Below are positions 52,730-61,115 of a stretch of 64,000 nt of DNA, one piece after another; position 1 is the stretch's first letter; the number at the start of each line of letters is the position of its first letter. The stretch is from contig NZ_CP136574.1 in NCBI RefSeq assembly GCF_035195345.1, forward strand, positions 248,001-312,000. Reading direction: 5' to 3'. Source of the DNA: Flavobacterium sp. (lineage in GTDB: Bacteria > Bacteroidota > Bacteroidia > Flavobacteriales > Flavobacteriaceae). The notes under the pieces are model-generated. The model was not told the origin of the DNA. It did no database searches and was given only the letters and a program-made list of their open reading frames with translations. Made by a program: the position numbers and the translations under genes.

Positions 52730-53596
52730 TTATTCTGCTAACTTATTTAAGGCATATTCAATTAATTCATCTACAGCTTTGTATGGGTCTTCACTGAAAG
52801 TTCCAGTTGCACGGTTTGCAATGATGGCATTTAACGATAAACATTGGTGACCTAATAGTTTTCCTAAACCATAAATAGCACCTGTTTCCATTTCTAAATT
52901 AGTCATTCGAGTTCCGTTGAAATTGAAACTATCCATTTTAGAATTTAATTCTGGATCTTGAATTCCTAAACGCACTACACGTCCTTGCGGTCCGTAAAAT
53001 CCACCAGCCGTTCCTGTGAATCCTTTAAAGATTTTATCGCTTTCTAAACGTTTTTCTAGTGATTTACTTCCTGCAATTACATACGGACGACCTTTTCTCA
53101 TGTCCCAATTCGTTTGCTTGATAAACGCATCTTCCATTTCAGTTTCTGAAATTTCGTCAATTAAATAGGAGCGAAGCATGTTATCCAACCCTAAGCCATA
53201 CTGACTCATCACAATGCTATCGCAAGGAATATCTGCTTGTAAGGAACCTGAAGTTCCAATACGAACAATATTCAACGAAGTCAATTCTTTTTTAACGGTT
53301 CTGGTTGCTAAATCTACGTTTACTAAAGCGTCTAATTCGTTCATTACAATATCAATATTGTCAGGACCAATTCCAGAAGACATTACGGTAATTCTTTTAC
53401 CTTTAAAGATTCCGGTTTGCGTTTTAAATTCACGTTTTTGCGTGCTAAACTCAATAGAATCAAAGTGTTTTGTAATTTTTTCTACACGATTTTGATCCCC
53501 AACGAAGATAATATCGTTAGCGATTTGTCCAGGTTTTAAATTAATGTGATATACACTTCCGTCTGGATTTAATATTAATTCTGATGCTGCTATCAT
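52730..53596 (-). CDS. Nucleoside phosphorylase
   Basis: A 288-aa PNP/UDP phosphorylase family 1 enzyme: IFVGDQNRVEKI, VMSSGIGPDNIDIVMNEL, IVRIGTSGSLQ, GFTGTAGGFYGPQG, MTNLEMETGAIYGL (the conserved Glu-Met-Glu ribose site). It cleaves nucleosides with phosphate in salvage; uridine phosphorylase-like specificity is most likely from the pattern, but purine nucleosides cannot be excluded. Single gene; a long hairpin lies upstream. Confidence 0.9.
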   Translation of the reverse strand: MIAASELILNPDGSVYHINLKPGQIANDIIFVGDQNRVEKITKHFDSIEFSTQKREFKTQTGIFKGKRITVMSSGIGPDNIDIVMNELDALVNVDLATRTVKKELTSLNIVRIGTSGSLQADIPCDSIVMSQYGLGLDNMLRSYLIDEISETEMEDAFIKQTNWDMRKGRPYVIAGSKSLEKRLESDKIFKGFTGTAGGFYGPQGRVVRLGIQDPELNSKMDSFNFNGTRMTNLEMETGAIYGLGKLLGHQCLSLNAIIANRATGTFSEDPYKAVDELIEYALNKLAE

Positions 53597-53613
53597 TTGT
53601 TTTTTTGTTTAAA

Positions 53614-53658
53614 GTTTCAGGTTTCAGGTTCTTTAACTTTGAACTTGAAACTTGAAAC
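53614..53658. repeat. 18-bp inverted repeat of TGAAAC-type units
   Basis: Left arm 53614-53631 and right arm 53641-53658 pair over 18 bp (two G-U) with a 9-nt loop; each arm is itself made of TTTCAGG / TTGAAAC repeats. There is no T-run at either end, so it is not a textbook terminator although it sits between two same-strand genes. Confidence 0.75.
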
Positions 53659-53662
53659 AAAT

Positions 53663-53995
53663 TTATCCTCCTACGCGTTTTGTTTTGAATCCTTTATCTT
53701 GTAGTATTTTCATGATTTTATCACGATAATCACCTTGAATGATGATTTCACCATCTTTAAACGTTCCACCAACCGCTAATTTACTTTTTATTTCTTTTGC
53801 TAAGATTTTAAAATCTTCGTCTTCGCCTTCATAGCCTGAAATAATCGTAGTAGGTTTTCCTTTACGTTTCTCATATTTGCAAATCATTGGTTCCTTTTGA
53901 ACGAATAATTCATGGGGCGTTTCTTCGATAGCTTCTGGTTCGTTTGAAACTTCGTGGTCAGGGAAAATTTTTTTTAATTGTTCGCTTAAATCCAT
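53663..53995 (-). CDS. SUI1/eIF1-like translation initiation factor (YciH family)
   Basis: A 110-aa protein with an N-terminal extension (DLSEQLKKIF..., rich in Glu) and a C-terminal SUI1 domain from about residue 38: CKYEKRKGKPTTIISGYEG, LAKEIKSKLAVGGTFKDGEI, QGDYRDKIMKILQDKGF. Bacterial YciH proteins influence initiation fidelity. I chose the ATG at 53995 because the upstream frame is hydrophobic and unlike the family. Confidence 0.9.
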   Translation of the reverse strand: MDLSEQLKKIFPDHEVSNEPEAIEETPHELFVQKEPMICKYEKRKGKPTTIISGYEGEDEDFKILAKEIKSKLAVGGTFKDGEIIIQGDYRDKIMKILQDKGFKTKRVGG

Positions 53996-54113
53996 TTTTA
54001 ATAAGTTAACAAGTTCTATCGTAACAAAGTTAGTGTGTTTTATGGTAGATTTTATAAAAAACAAAAAAGACATCAAGAAAACTCAATGCCTTTTCTATCT
54101 ATTATAAAATTAT

Positions 54114-55067
54114 TTACTTTTTAATCAAACCTAATTCTACCAAACGTTCGTATAAGAAATCACCAGCAGTGATGTCTTCATATAATTTTGGATTGTTTTC
54201 ATCGATGCATTCTGGTAAGCAATTTAAACTCATGTCGCTTATAGGGTGCATGAAGAAAGGAATTGAATAACGAGAAGAACCCCACAATTCTCTTGGTGGA
54301 TTTACCACTTGGTGAATCGTTGATTTCAACTTATTGTTGGTGTGTCTTGATAACATATCCCCAACGTTAATCATTAATTCGTCTGGCTGTGCCATAGCGT
54401 CAATCCATTCTCCGTTGTGATTTTGTACTTGTAATCCTTTTCCTTGAGCACCCATTAATAAGGTAATCAGGTTGATGTCGCCATGTGCTGCTGCACGAAC
54501 GGCACCATCTTTAGGCTCGTCAGTAATAGGCGGGTAGTGGATTGGACGTAAAATACTGTTTCCATCTTTGATGTATTTATCAAAGTAGAATTCGTCTAAA
54601 CCAATGTAAATAGCTAACGCTCTTAACACATAAACCCCTGTTTTTTCTAACATTTGGTACGCTTCTTTACCTACTTCATTGAATTTAGGTAATTCTGTTA
54701 CTTCTACGTTATCCGGATATTCGCCAGCATATTTTGAATCTTTGCTAACGTATTGTCCAAAATGCCAAAACTCTTTCAAATCTCCAGCAGAGCGACCTTT
54801 AGCATGTTCTTTTCCAAAAGAAACATAACCACGTTGTCCGCCAATGCCTGGGATTTCGTATTTTGCTTTGGTTTCTAAAGGAAGTGTAAAGAAGTTACGC
54901 ACTTCGGAATACAATCCTTCAACTAATTTATCATCTAAAAAATGACCTTTTAATGCTACGAATCCGATTTCTTCGTAGGCTTTTCCGATTTCATTTACAA
55001 ATTTTTGTTTACGTGCCGGATCATCCGACAGGAAATCACGTAAGTCAACACTAGGAATTTGTTGCAT
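54114..55067 (-). CDS. Isopenicillin N synthase-like 2-oxoglutarate/Fe(II) oxygenase
   Basis: A 317-aa non-heme iron oxygenase. DIOX_N region (PSVDLRDFLSDDPARKQKFV) and 2OG-FeII_Oxy domain with AAHGDINLITLL (iron His and Asp), a distal His in STIHQVVN and RYSIPFFMHP (Arg-x-Ser for the 2-oxo acid). Bacterial members of this group include oxygenases of amino acids and related small molecules; the substrate is unknown. A TACATTTG box lies 52 bp upstream. Single gene. Confidence 0.87.
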   Translation of the reverse strand: MQQIPSVDLRDFLSDDPARKQKFVNEIGKAYEEIGFVALKGHFLDDKLVEGLYSEVRNFFTLPLETKAKYEIPGIGGQRGYVSFGKEHAKGRSAGDLKEFWHFGQYVSKDSKYAGEYPDNVEVTELPKFNEVGKEAYQMLEKTGVYVLRALAIYIGLDEFYFDKYIKDGNSILRPIHYPPITDEPKDGAVRAAAHGDINLITLLMGAQGKGLQVQNHNGEWIDAMAQPDELMINVGDMLSRHTNNKLKSTIHQVVNPPRELWGSSRYSIPFFMHPISDMSLNCLPECIDENNPKLYEDITAGDFLYERLVELGLIKK

Positions 55068-55118
55068 ACTTAAGCTTTGTTATTATTAAATCATTTAGGG
55101 TAGTAACCCAAGTGAATA

Positions 55119-55126
55119 CAAATGTA
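55119..55126 (-). promoter_or_regulatory. -7 promoter box of the 2OG oxygenase gene (TACATTTG)
   Basis: Minus-strand TAnnTTTG match 52 bp before the ATG at 55067; no clear TTG partner. Confidence 0.45.
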
Positions 55127-55344
55127 ATTAAATATTTTAATTGTGAATGAGTAAAGTTGTTAACATTGATGGGGGATTTTGATCGAAGTTAGGAGTTGGG
55201 AATTTGTAACACAGATTAAAAAAATGCAAGAAATCAAAATAATCTTTTATGAACTTTTGAATACAAAGAAATTAGCATAAAAATCTTATATGACTTTTAT
55301 GTTAAATGTTACACAGAGACATTTTATTTTAATCTTTTATTTTT

Positions 55345-55409
55345 CTTTTGCGCTCATTGCGAAAAAACTTTGCGACTTTGCGTTTAAAATTACACAGAGT
55401 TACACAGAG
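55345..55409 (+). repeat. Dispersed TTTGCG / CACAGAG repeat, copy 1
   Basis: Reads ATTGCGAAAAAACTTTGCG, ACTTTGCGTTTAAA, then ACACAGAGTTACACAGAG. The first module recurs at 55487-55529 with two changes over 33 bases; the second recurs at 46102-46173 in the opposite orientation and in part at 57650-57712. Confidence 0.85.
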
Positions 55410-55486
55410 TTTTTTTTTAAATACTTTGTTTTAAGAGAGCTACACAGTTTCCTAAGCTTCGGTTGTTCAACTTTAATGATTAATTC

Positions 55487-55529
55487 TTTGTTCTCTTTGC
55501 GAAATAACTTTGCGACTTTGCGTTTAAAT
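55487..55529 (+). repeat. Dispersed TTTGCG repeat, copy 2
   Basis: Starts CTTTGTTCTCTTTGCG and continues as ACTTTGCGACTTTGCG; nearly identical to 55357-55388. An AGAGCTACACAG piece lies just before it (55436-55447). Confidence 0.85.
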
Positions 55530-55609
55530 TTGAACTTGACCTTGTTCTTGCTATTGATATTTGTCTTATCTTTTTTTATAACAATTCACTTTCAAAATGT
55601 TATTTTTAT

Positions 55610-55617
55610 TACTTTTG
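55610..55617 (+). promoter_or_regulatory. -7 promoter box of the E1 gene (TACTTTTG)
   Basis: TAnnTTTG match 26 bp before the ATG at 55643; no TTG at ideal spacing. Confidence 0.5.
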
Positions 55618-55642
55618 AGCAAAATTTAATTGTTCCACTATC

Positions 55643-57619
55643 ATGAACTTTGAAAGAAAAGAATTATCAAATCCGCAACTACTTGATTTATATAAGAAAA
55701 TCTTAAAACCGCGTTTGATTGAAGAGAAAATGTTGATTTTAATCCGTCAAGGAAAAGTGTCAAAATGGTTCTCTGGAATTGGGCAAGAAGCTATTTCTGT
55801 GGGAATAACTTCGGTTTTGGATAAAGATGAATATATTTTACCTATGCACCGTAATTTAGGTGTGTTTACTACTCGTGATATTCCGTTGCACCGTTTGTTT
55901 TCGCAATGGCAAGGCAAGAAAAACGGATTTACTAAAGGTCGTGATAGAAGTTTCCACTTTGGAACGCAAGAATATAAAATTATTGGAATGATTTCGCATT
56001 TAGGTCCTCAATTAGGGATTGCAGACGGAATTGCTTTAGCCAATAAACTAAGAAAAAACGGGAAAGTTACCGCAGTATTTACAGGTGAAGGCGCTACTTC
56101 AGAGGGCGATTTTCATGAAGCATTGAATATTGCTGCTGTATGGGAATTACCGGTTTTATTCGTGATAGAAAATAATGGTTACGGATTATCAACACCAACA
56201 AACGAGCAATACCGTTGTGAAAACCTTGCCGATAAAGGTGTAGGTTACGGGATGGAAAGTCATGTGGTTGACGGAAATAACTTGTTAGAAGTAGTGCATT
56301 TGATTTCGGAATTAAAAGCATCTATGGTAGAAAATCCGCGTCCAGTGTTATTGGAGTTCAAAACGTTTAGAATGCGTGGACATGAAGAAGCAAGTGGGAC
56401 GAAATACGTTCCTCAAGAATTGATGGACATGTGGGCAATCAAAGATCCAGTAGAGAATTATAGAAATTACTTAAAAGCTACAGCAGTTTTATCAGAAGAA
56501 GATGATGAAGCAATCCGAGCAGAAATTAAGAAAGAAATTGATACCGATTGGGCAAAAGTGCAAGAAGAGCCAGAAATTGTAGCTTCTTTGGAAGAAGAAT
56601 TAGGTGATGTTTATCAACCTTATACGTTTGAAGCATTCAATCCTTCTTCAGAAGTAGAAAATATCCGTGTGATTGATGCGATTTCGAATGGTCTACGTCA
56701 GTCGATGGAACGCCATGAGAATTTAGTTATCATGGGACAAGACATCGCCGAATACGGTGGTGCTTTTAAAATTACGGACGGATTTGTAGCGCAATTTGGA
56801 AAAGAAAGAGTTAGAAATACACCTATCTGTGAAAGTGCTGTCGTTTCAGCGGCTAACGGATTATCTATCAACGGATTTAAAGCAGTAATGGAAATGCAAT
56901 TTGCGGATTTCGTTTCAACCGGATTTAATCCAATCGTAAATTTACTAGCAAAGCAACATTATAGATGGCAAGAAAAGTCGGATGTAGTGGTGCGTATGCC
57001 TTGTGGTGGTGGTACGCAAGCAGGACCTTTCCATTCGCAAACTAACGAAGCTTGGTTTACCAAAACACCTGGTTTAAAAGTAGTGTATCCTGCGTTTCCT
57101 TATGATGCAAAAGGATTATTGAATACCGCAATTAACGATCCAAATCCAGTATTATTCTTCGAACACAAACAATTGTATAGAAGTGTTTATCAAGATGTGC
57201 CAAAAGATTATTACACATTACCTTTTGGAAAGGCATCATTGATTAAAGAAGGAACGGATGTTACAATAATTTCGTTTGGAGCAGGTGTTCATTGGACTTT
57301 AGAAACGTTAGCAAAAAATCCAGAAATTAAAGCAGACTTATTAGATTTAAGAACATTACAACCAATGGATTGGGATGCGATTTACGCTTCAGTTAAGAAG
57401 ACTAATAAAGTGATTATTTTACAAGAAGATACTTTATTTGGTGGTGTTGCTAGCGATATTTCAGCTATGATTATGGAAAACTGCTTCGAACATTTAGATG
57501 CTCCAGTTAGAAGAGTTGGAAGTTTAGAATCGGCTATTCCGTTTATGAAGTCGTTAGAAGATCAATATTTACCAAAGGTTAGATTTGAAACCGAATTAAA
57601 AGAGCTTTTAGCTTATTAG
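55643..57619 (+). CDS. Fused alpha/beta E1 component of branched-chain 2-oxoacid dehydrogenase
   Basis: Thiamine-diphosphate decarboxylase of branched-chain keto acids, feeding branched-chain acyl-CoA for iso-fatty acids and amino-acid breakdown. The 658-aa protein joins both E1 subunits. The alpha part (1 to about 320) has KWFSGIGQEAISVG, FHFGTQEYKIIG and the TPP motif GEGATSEGDFHEALN...ENNGYG. The beta part (about 335-658) has MGQDIAEYGGAFK, RVRNTPICESAVV, MQFADF, PCGGGTQAGPFHSQ and LDLRTLQPMDWD. The E2 and E3 genes are not adjacent. This fusion is normal for Flavobacteria. Confidence 0.93.
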   Translation: MNFERKELSNPQLLDLYKKILKPRLIEEKMLILIRQGKVSKWFSGIGQEAISVGITSVLDKDEYILPMHRNLGVFTTRDIPLHRLFSQWQGKKNGFTKGRDRSFHFGTQEYKIIGMISHLGPQLGIADGIALANKLRKNGKVTAVFTGEGATSEGDFHEALNIAAVWELPVLFVIENNGYGLSTPTNEQYRCENLADKGVGYGMESHVVDGNNLLEVVHLISELKASMVENPRPVLLEFKTFRMRGHEEASGTKYVPQELMDMWAIKDPVENYRNYLKATAVLSEEDDEAIRAEIKKEIDTDWAKVQEEPEIVASLEEELGDVYQPYTFEAFNPSSEVENIRVIDAISNGLRQSMERHENLVIMGQDIAEYGGAFKITDGFVAQFGKERVRNTPICESAVVSAANGLSINGFKAVMEMQFADFVSTGFNPIVNLLAKQHYRWQEKSDVVVRMPCGGGTQAGPFHSQTNEAWFTKTPGLKVVYPAFPYDAKGLLNTAINDPNPVLFFEHKQLYRSVYQDVPKDYYTLPFGKASLIKEGTDVTIISFGAGVHWTLETLAKNPEIKADLLDLRTLQPMDWDAIYASVKKTNKVIILQEDTLFGGVASDISAMIMENCFEHLDAPVRRVGSLESAIPFMKSLEDQYLPKVRFETELKELLAY

Positions 57620-57627
57620 ATTTTTAA

Positions 57628-57712
57628 CACATAGCATCATAGATTTTATACCGAGGATCACAGAGTTTTTATTGTAGTGGATTGCGTTGAGAGAGTTACA
57701 CAGAGTCGTTTA
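57628..57712 (+). repeat. Dispersed CACAGAG repeat, degenerate copy after the E1 gene
   Basis: Begins AACACATAGCATCATAG right after the E1 stop and contains ATCACAGAGTTTTTAT and AGAGAGTTACACAGAGTC. Shares words with the copies at 46102-46173 and 55345-55447 but is more diverged. Confidence 0.6.
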
Positions 57713-57792
57713 ACTTATTTGAGTTTTCTAACCGCACAGTTTGTCTTGCTGTTAAGCATTTTTTGATTATCTGTCTTCGTCCCAAAATAGAT

Positions 57793-58716
57793 TTACATCG
57801 ACTCATACCAACTAAATTTGGAATGAATTATGGCTTCTTTTTCCTTTTTTAAATAATCCAAATAGGCTAGGGCAGCAGGGTTGTGGTTTTTGCCTTTCAC
57901 CCAAATTAAACTCCAATTGGTTTTAATAGGTAATCCTTTTAAAGGTATAATTTGTAATTCATTGTTTTGTATCTCTTTACGAATACCAATTAAAGGCATG
58001 ATTGAATAGCCTAAACCTGCTAAAATGGCTTGTTTGATAGCTTCATTAGAAGTAAGTTCCATCTTTTTTTCAATTTTAATGGCATTTTGATCAATAAAAC
58101 GTTCCATAGTTTGGCGTGTTCCAGATCCACTTTCTCTAAACAATAACGGACGGTTTTGTAAGATAGCTTCAATGTTTTTTTTCTTACTAAAATCCTCCTC
58201 CATATTGCCTACTAAAAACAATTTGTTTTGCATTAAATCTATTTTTTCAACTTTAATCTTCTCAGGCAAAATAGAGACCAAGGCAAAATCTACTTCATTG
58301 TTTTGTAAACTTTTAACCACTTTATTCTTGTTTGTAACATCCATTTCTAATTGAACTCCTGGGTGCATTTTTAAAAAGTCAGCTAAAAAATAAGGCATTA
58401 CATATTTTCCTGTAGATACTACCGAAATTTTAATTTTTCCAAAAAGCTGTCCTTTATACGCTAAGGTTTTATAATTGATTGTATTTACTTGTTGTAAGAT
58501 TTGCTCGGCCGCCTCTGCAATTTCTTTTCCAAAATCAGTCACATATATCTTTCTTCCTACTACTTCTGTTAGCGGAATTTCAAATTGATCTTGAAAATTT
58601 TTTAATTGAATGGATACGGCTGGCTGGGTCAAATGTAACTCTTCCGAAGCTTTAGTAACACTCTGGTTTTGCACTACTTTCAAGAATATTCGCAACTGGT
58701 TTAATGTGTAATTCAT
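57793..58716 (-). CDS. LysR family regulator, CbbR/CmpR-like
   Basis: A 307-aa LysR protein. Winged helix at residues 4-62 (QLRIFLKVVQNQSVTKASEELHLTQPAVS), then a linker helix (VGRKIYVTDFGKEIAEAAEQIL) and the effector domain with GTRQTMERF, VGNMEEDF and ILAGLGYSIMPLIG. The HTH and GRKIYVTDFGKE stretches resemble CbbR/CmpR regulators of carbon fixation and bicarbonate uptake. It is divergent from the operon ending in sbtA (100 bp between starts), the classical LysR arrangement, so it probably controls that operon. Confidence 0.87.
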   Translation of the reverse strand: MNYTLNQLRIFLKVVQNQSVTKASEELHLTQPAVSIQLKNFQDQFEIPLTEVVGRKIYVTDFGKEIAEAAEQILQQVNTINYKTLAYKGQLFGKIKISVVSTGKYVMPYFLADFLKMHPGVQLEMDVTNKNKVVKSLQNNEVDFALVSILPEKIKVEKIDLMQNKLFLVGNMEEDFSKKKNIEAILQNRPLLFRESGSGTRQTMERFIDQNAIKIEKKMELTSNEAIKQAILAGLGYSIMPLIGIRKEIQNNELQIIPLKGLPIKTNWSLIWVKGKNHNPAALAYLDYLKKEKEAIIHSKFSWYESM

Positions 58717-58740
58717 TAATTAAATTTATATATAACATTA

Positions 58741-58748
58741 CAAATATA
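58741..58748 (-). promoter_or_regulatory. -7 promoter box of the LysR gene (TATATTTG)
   Basis: Minus-strand exact match, 24 bp before the ATG at 58716, in a 100-bp divergent region that should also contain the LysR binding site; I cannot name a clean T-N11-A operator. Confidence 0.5.
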
Positions 58749-58816
58749 AATAAAAATATATAAATAATTATCCTAAAATTTGCAATAGAAATCATTTTAA
58801 AAGCAACATCTAAGTT

Positions 58817-59014
58817 ATGAGAAAGATAATAATACAAATTATTTTGATTTTATGTGTAGTAGTTGAATCATTTTTGATTTTTAAGATATTAATTACACCG
58901 GCAATTATTTATCAAGAACTTTATACTGGACTTGCCATTTTGATAATGTTAGTAATGATTCGATTAATAAATAATTTAACCAATATTGCGTATGGAAACC
59001 CTGAAGAAAATTAA
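58817..59014 (+). CDS. Small two-helix membrane protein
   Basis: A 65-aa protein with two transmembrane helices (about 4-25, IIIQIILILCVVVESFLIF, and about 35-52, YTGLAILIMLVMI) and a short polar end (TNIAYGNPEEN). Not recognised. First gene of the tight plus-strand operon leading to sua5 and sbtA; the next ATG (58992) lies inside it. It could be a membrane partner of SbtA or of the next protein; that is inference from position. Confidence 0.75.
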   Translation: MRKIIIQIILILCVVVESFLIFKILITPAIIYQELYTGLAILIMLVMIRLINNLTNIAYGNPEEN

Positions 59015-59270
59015 TTTGTTCAATGGTGAATTCAATTCGTTTGAAGCACGTGAAATATTACTAGATATGTGCAATAAAAACATCCATTTTAATAAAGTCC
59101 AAAACTTTAGTTCTCAAGTTCGTTTTGGTGAAGAGGATGAAAAAGCCTTGCATCGTATATCTCAATTAAGAGAAAGTGCAGAATCCATCTCTGATATTTT
59201 GCAAGATGCTAAAGCAAATAATAGAAAACTAAAGATAAAATCGTTTATTGAAATCGAGTATGAAGATTGA
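58992..59270 (+). CDS. Conserved 92-aa protein in the sbtA operon
   Basis: A cytosolic protein: METLKKINLFNGEFNSFEAREILLDMCNKN (alpha/beta start), then FNKVQNFSSQVRFGEEDEKALHRIS, a helical middle (QLRESAESISDILQDAK) and a KIKSFIEIEYED end. It recalls Bacteroidota small proteins of unknown role. It is not a PII/SbtB-type fold as far as can be seen. The ATG at 58992 is preferred over the TTG at 58986. It overlaps the gene before by 23 bp and the gene after by 11 bp, so translation is coupled. Confidence 0.75.
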   Translation: METLKKINLFNGEFNSFEAREILLDMCNKNIHFNKVQNFSSQVRFGEEDEKALHRISQLRESAESISDILQDAKANNRKLKIKSFIEIEYED

Positions 59271-60114
59271 TTCCGATTTTTTTTCTGGTCGTCGTTTGCT
59301 TATTGTTACCAAGCATCAAAAGGAAACCGTTATTGCTCCTTTACTTGAAGAAGCATTGGGAGTACAATGTGTAGTAGCAAAAGACTTTGATACCGATAGT
59401 TTGGGTACTTTTTCGGGAGAAATATCTAGGCAAGAAGATGCTTTAACCACGTTAAGACAAAAGTGTTTGGAAGGCATGAAATCAGAAAAATTTGATTTAG
59501 CTGTAGCAACAGAGGGTTCTTTTGGAAATCATCCTACAGTCTTTTTTGCTCCTGCGAATGATGAATTGATAATGCTTATAGATCAAAAAAATCATCTTGA
59601 AATTGTTGAACGTGTTTTGAGCTTAGAAACCAATTTTCAAAGTACAGAAATTCATTCAATCGGCGACTTGTATTCGTTTTTAGATATTGTTCAATTTCCA
59701 TCGCACGGTGTTATTTTAAAAAATGCTGAGAAAAATTGGACGCGAATTGAAAAAGGTATTTGTGATTTTGAAACCCTTGAAAAAGTATATCACGAATTTA
59801 CTTCAAGTGGAATGCAGTGCTTCATTGAAACCGACATGCGAGCAATGCACAATCCCTCTCGAATGAAAATTATAAAAGAAGCTAGTTTAAAGTTAATAAA
59901 CAAGTTGCACTCGGTTTGCCCCGTCTGTTTTTTACCCGGCTTTGGTGTGGTTAGTACCGAAGCCGGTTTATTATGTAGTACTTGTTCAATCCCTACGCGA
60001 TCTACATCGGCACATATTTTAAAATGTAAACATTGCCAATACGAAACCAAGGTGTGTTATCCAAACGGAAAGAAAACAGAAGACCCAATGTATTGTGATT
60101 TTTGTAACCCCTAA
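59260..60114 (+). CDS. DUF6671-like protein with a double zinc-ribbon tail
   Basis: A 284-aa cytosolic protein. N-terminal alpha/beta domain (FFSGRRLLIVTKHQKETVIAPLLEEALG, LAVATEGSFGNHP, MLIDQKNHLEIVE) and a C-terminal zinc-binding region with four Cys pairs: CPVC, CSTC, CKHC and a final CDFCNP. The CPVC...CSTC...CKHC...CDFC pattern and the NHPTVFFAPANDE stretch match what I recall of DUF6671, but I could not check. The start ATG at 59260 overlaps the previous stop. Sua5 begins 5 bp after its stop. Function unknown. Confidence 0.75.
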   Translation: MKIDSDFFSGRRLLIVTKHQKETVIAPLLEEALGVQCVVAKDFDTDSLGTFSGEISRQEDALTTLRQKCLEGMKSEKFDLAVATEGSFGNHPTVFFAPANDELIMLIDQKNHLEIVERVLSLETNFQSTEIHSIGDLYSFLDIVQFPSHGVILKNAEKNWTRIEKGICDFETLEKVYHEFTSSGMQCFIETDMRAMHNPSRMKIIKEASLKLINKLHSVCPVCFLPGFGVVSTEAGLLCSTCSIPTRSTSAHILKCKHCQYETKVCYPNGKKTEDPMYCDFCNP

Positions 60115-60119
60115 AAAAA

Positions 60120-61115
60120 ATGATAAGTAACGATATAAATTTAGCTGTTCAGCATCTCAACAAAAATGGCATCATTGGTTTTCCAACAGAAACAGTTTAT
60201 GGTTTGGCTGGAAATGCTTTTAATACAGCAGCTATTCATAAAATATTTGATGTTAAAAAACGACCTACGTTTAACCCGTTGATTGTTCATATTAAAGGAA
60301 TTGAAGATTTAGATAAAGTTGCAACCGAAATCCCATCGATTGCATATGAATTGGCAAATGTATTTTGGCCAGGACCTTTGACATTCATATTAAAAAAGCA
60401 ACCGCATATTCCTGATTTAGTTACCGCAAATCAAGATACGGTAGCGGTTCGTGTTCCAAATCATCCTATCGCTTTAGAGCTTCTTAATAAATTAGATTAT
60501 CCTTTGGTGGCGCCAAGTGCAAATCCTTTTACAAGTATTAGTCCCACCACAGCAAATCATGTTGAAGATTACTTTGCAAATCAAATTGATATGGTTTTAG
60601 AAGGAGGTATTTGCAAGGCTGGAATAGAATCAACAATTGTAGGATTTAATAATAACAAAGTAGTTTTATATCGTTTAGGTGCGCTCCCTGTAGAAGCCAT
60701 TGAAAAAATTACAGGATCACTAATTGTATCTAACAAAAAAGAAAAAAAGACTATTACTCCAGGTATGTTTTTAAAGCATTATGCTCCTAAAACTGATTTT
60801 ATTCTAACTAGAAATGTAAAAGAAGAATTGGATTGGTATTCTGGTAAAAAAATAGGTCTTTTACTTTTTAATGAATTTGAGCCTGATTTTAACCCAACAT
60901 ATCAACGAGTACTTTCTGAAGATGGGGATTTAAAACAAGCGGCTTCAAAATTATATGAGGTACTTCATGAATTAGATAAAATGAATTTAGAGGTAATTAT
61001 TGCCGAACGTTTTCCAGAGTATGAACTAGGAAATTCGATTAATGACCGATTAGAACGCGCCTCAAAAAAAGACAACATAATAACTAACTACTTAACAACA
61101 GAAAATGAATTTTAA
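60120..61115 (+). CDS. sua5: L-threonylcarbamoyladenylate synthase (Sua5 type)
   Basis: Makes threonylcarbamoyl-AMP from threonine, bicarbonate and ATP for the t6A37 tRNA modification. The 331-aa protein is the long Sua5 form: a YrdC/TsaC domain (about 1-200) with GFPTETVYGLAGNAF, KKRPTFNPLIVHI, PGPLTFILKK, VRVPNHPIAL and APSANPFTSISPT, then the linker TPGMFLKHYAPK and the Sua5 C-terminal domain to the end (ERFPEYELGNSINDRLERAS). Its stop overlaps the sbtA start by 11 bp, so a bicarbonate-using enzyme is coupled to a bicarbonate transporter. Confidence 0.95.
   Translation: MISNDINLAVQHLNKNGIIGFPTETVYGLAGNAFNTAAIHKIFDVKKRPTFNPLIVHIKGIEDLDKVATEIPSIAYELANVFWPGPLTFILKKQPHIPDLVTANQDTVAVRVPNHPIALELLNKLDYPLVAPSANPFTSISPTTANHVEDYFANQIDMVLEGGICKAGIESTIVGFNNNKVVLYRLGALPVEAIEKITGSLIVSNKKEKKTITPGMFLKHYAPKTDFILTRNVKEELDWYSGKKIGLLLFNEFEPDFNPTYQRVLSEDGDLKQAASKLYEVLHELDKMNLEVIIAERFPEYELGNSINDRLERASKKDNIITNYLTTENEF

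Larger units (their letters stand above)
55068..55642. other. 575-bp gene-free stretch carrying dispersed repeats
   Basis: Lies between the divergent oxygenase and E1 genes. It holds the oxygenase -7 box (55119-55126), a repeat block from about 55308 to 55529, and a TACTTTTG box (55610-55617) ahead of the E1 gene. A 118-aa plus-strand frame here (from 55290) is low-complexity, spans the repeats and is not supported as a gene. Confidence 0.75.

Noticed and set aside
55290..55646. 118-aa plus-strand frame between the oxygenase and E1 genes
   Set aside because: Low-complexity Phe/Leu-rich translation running through the repeat modules and past the E1 start; composition unlike a protein gene.
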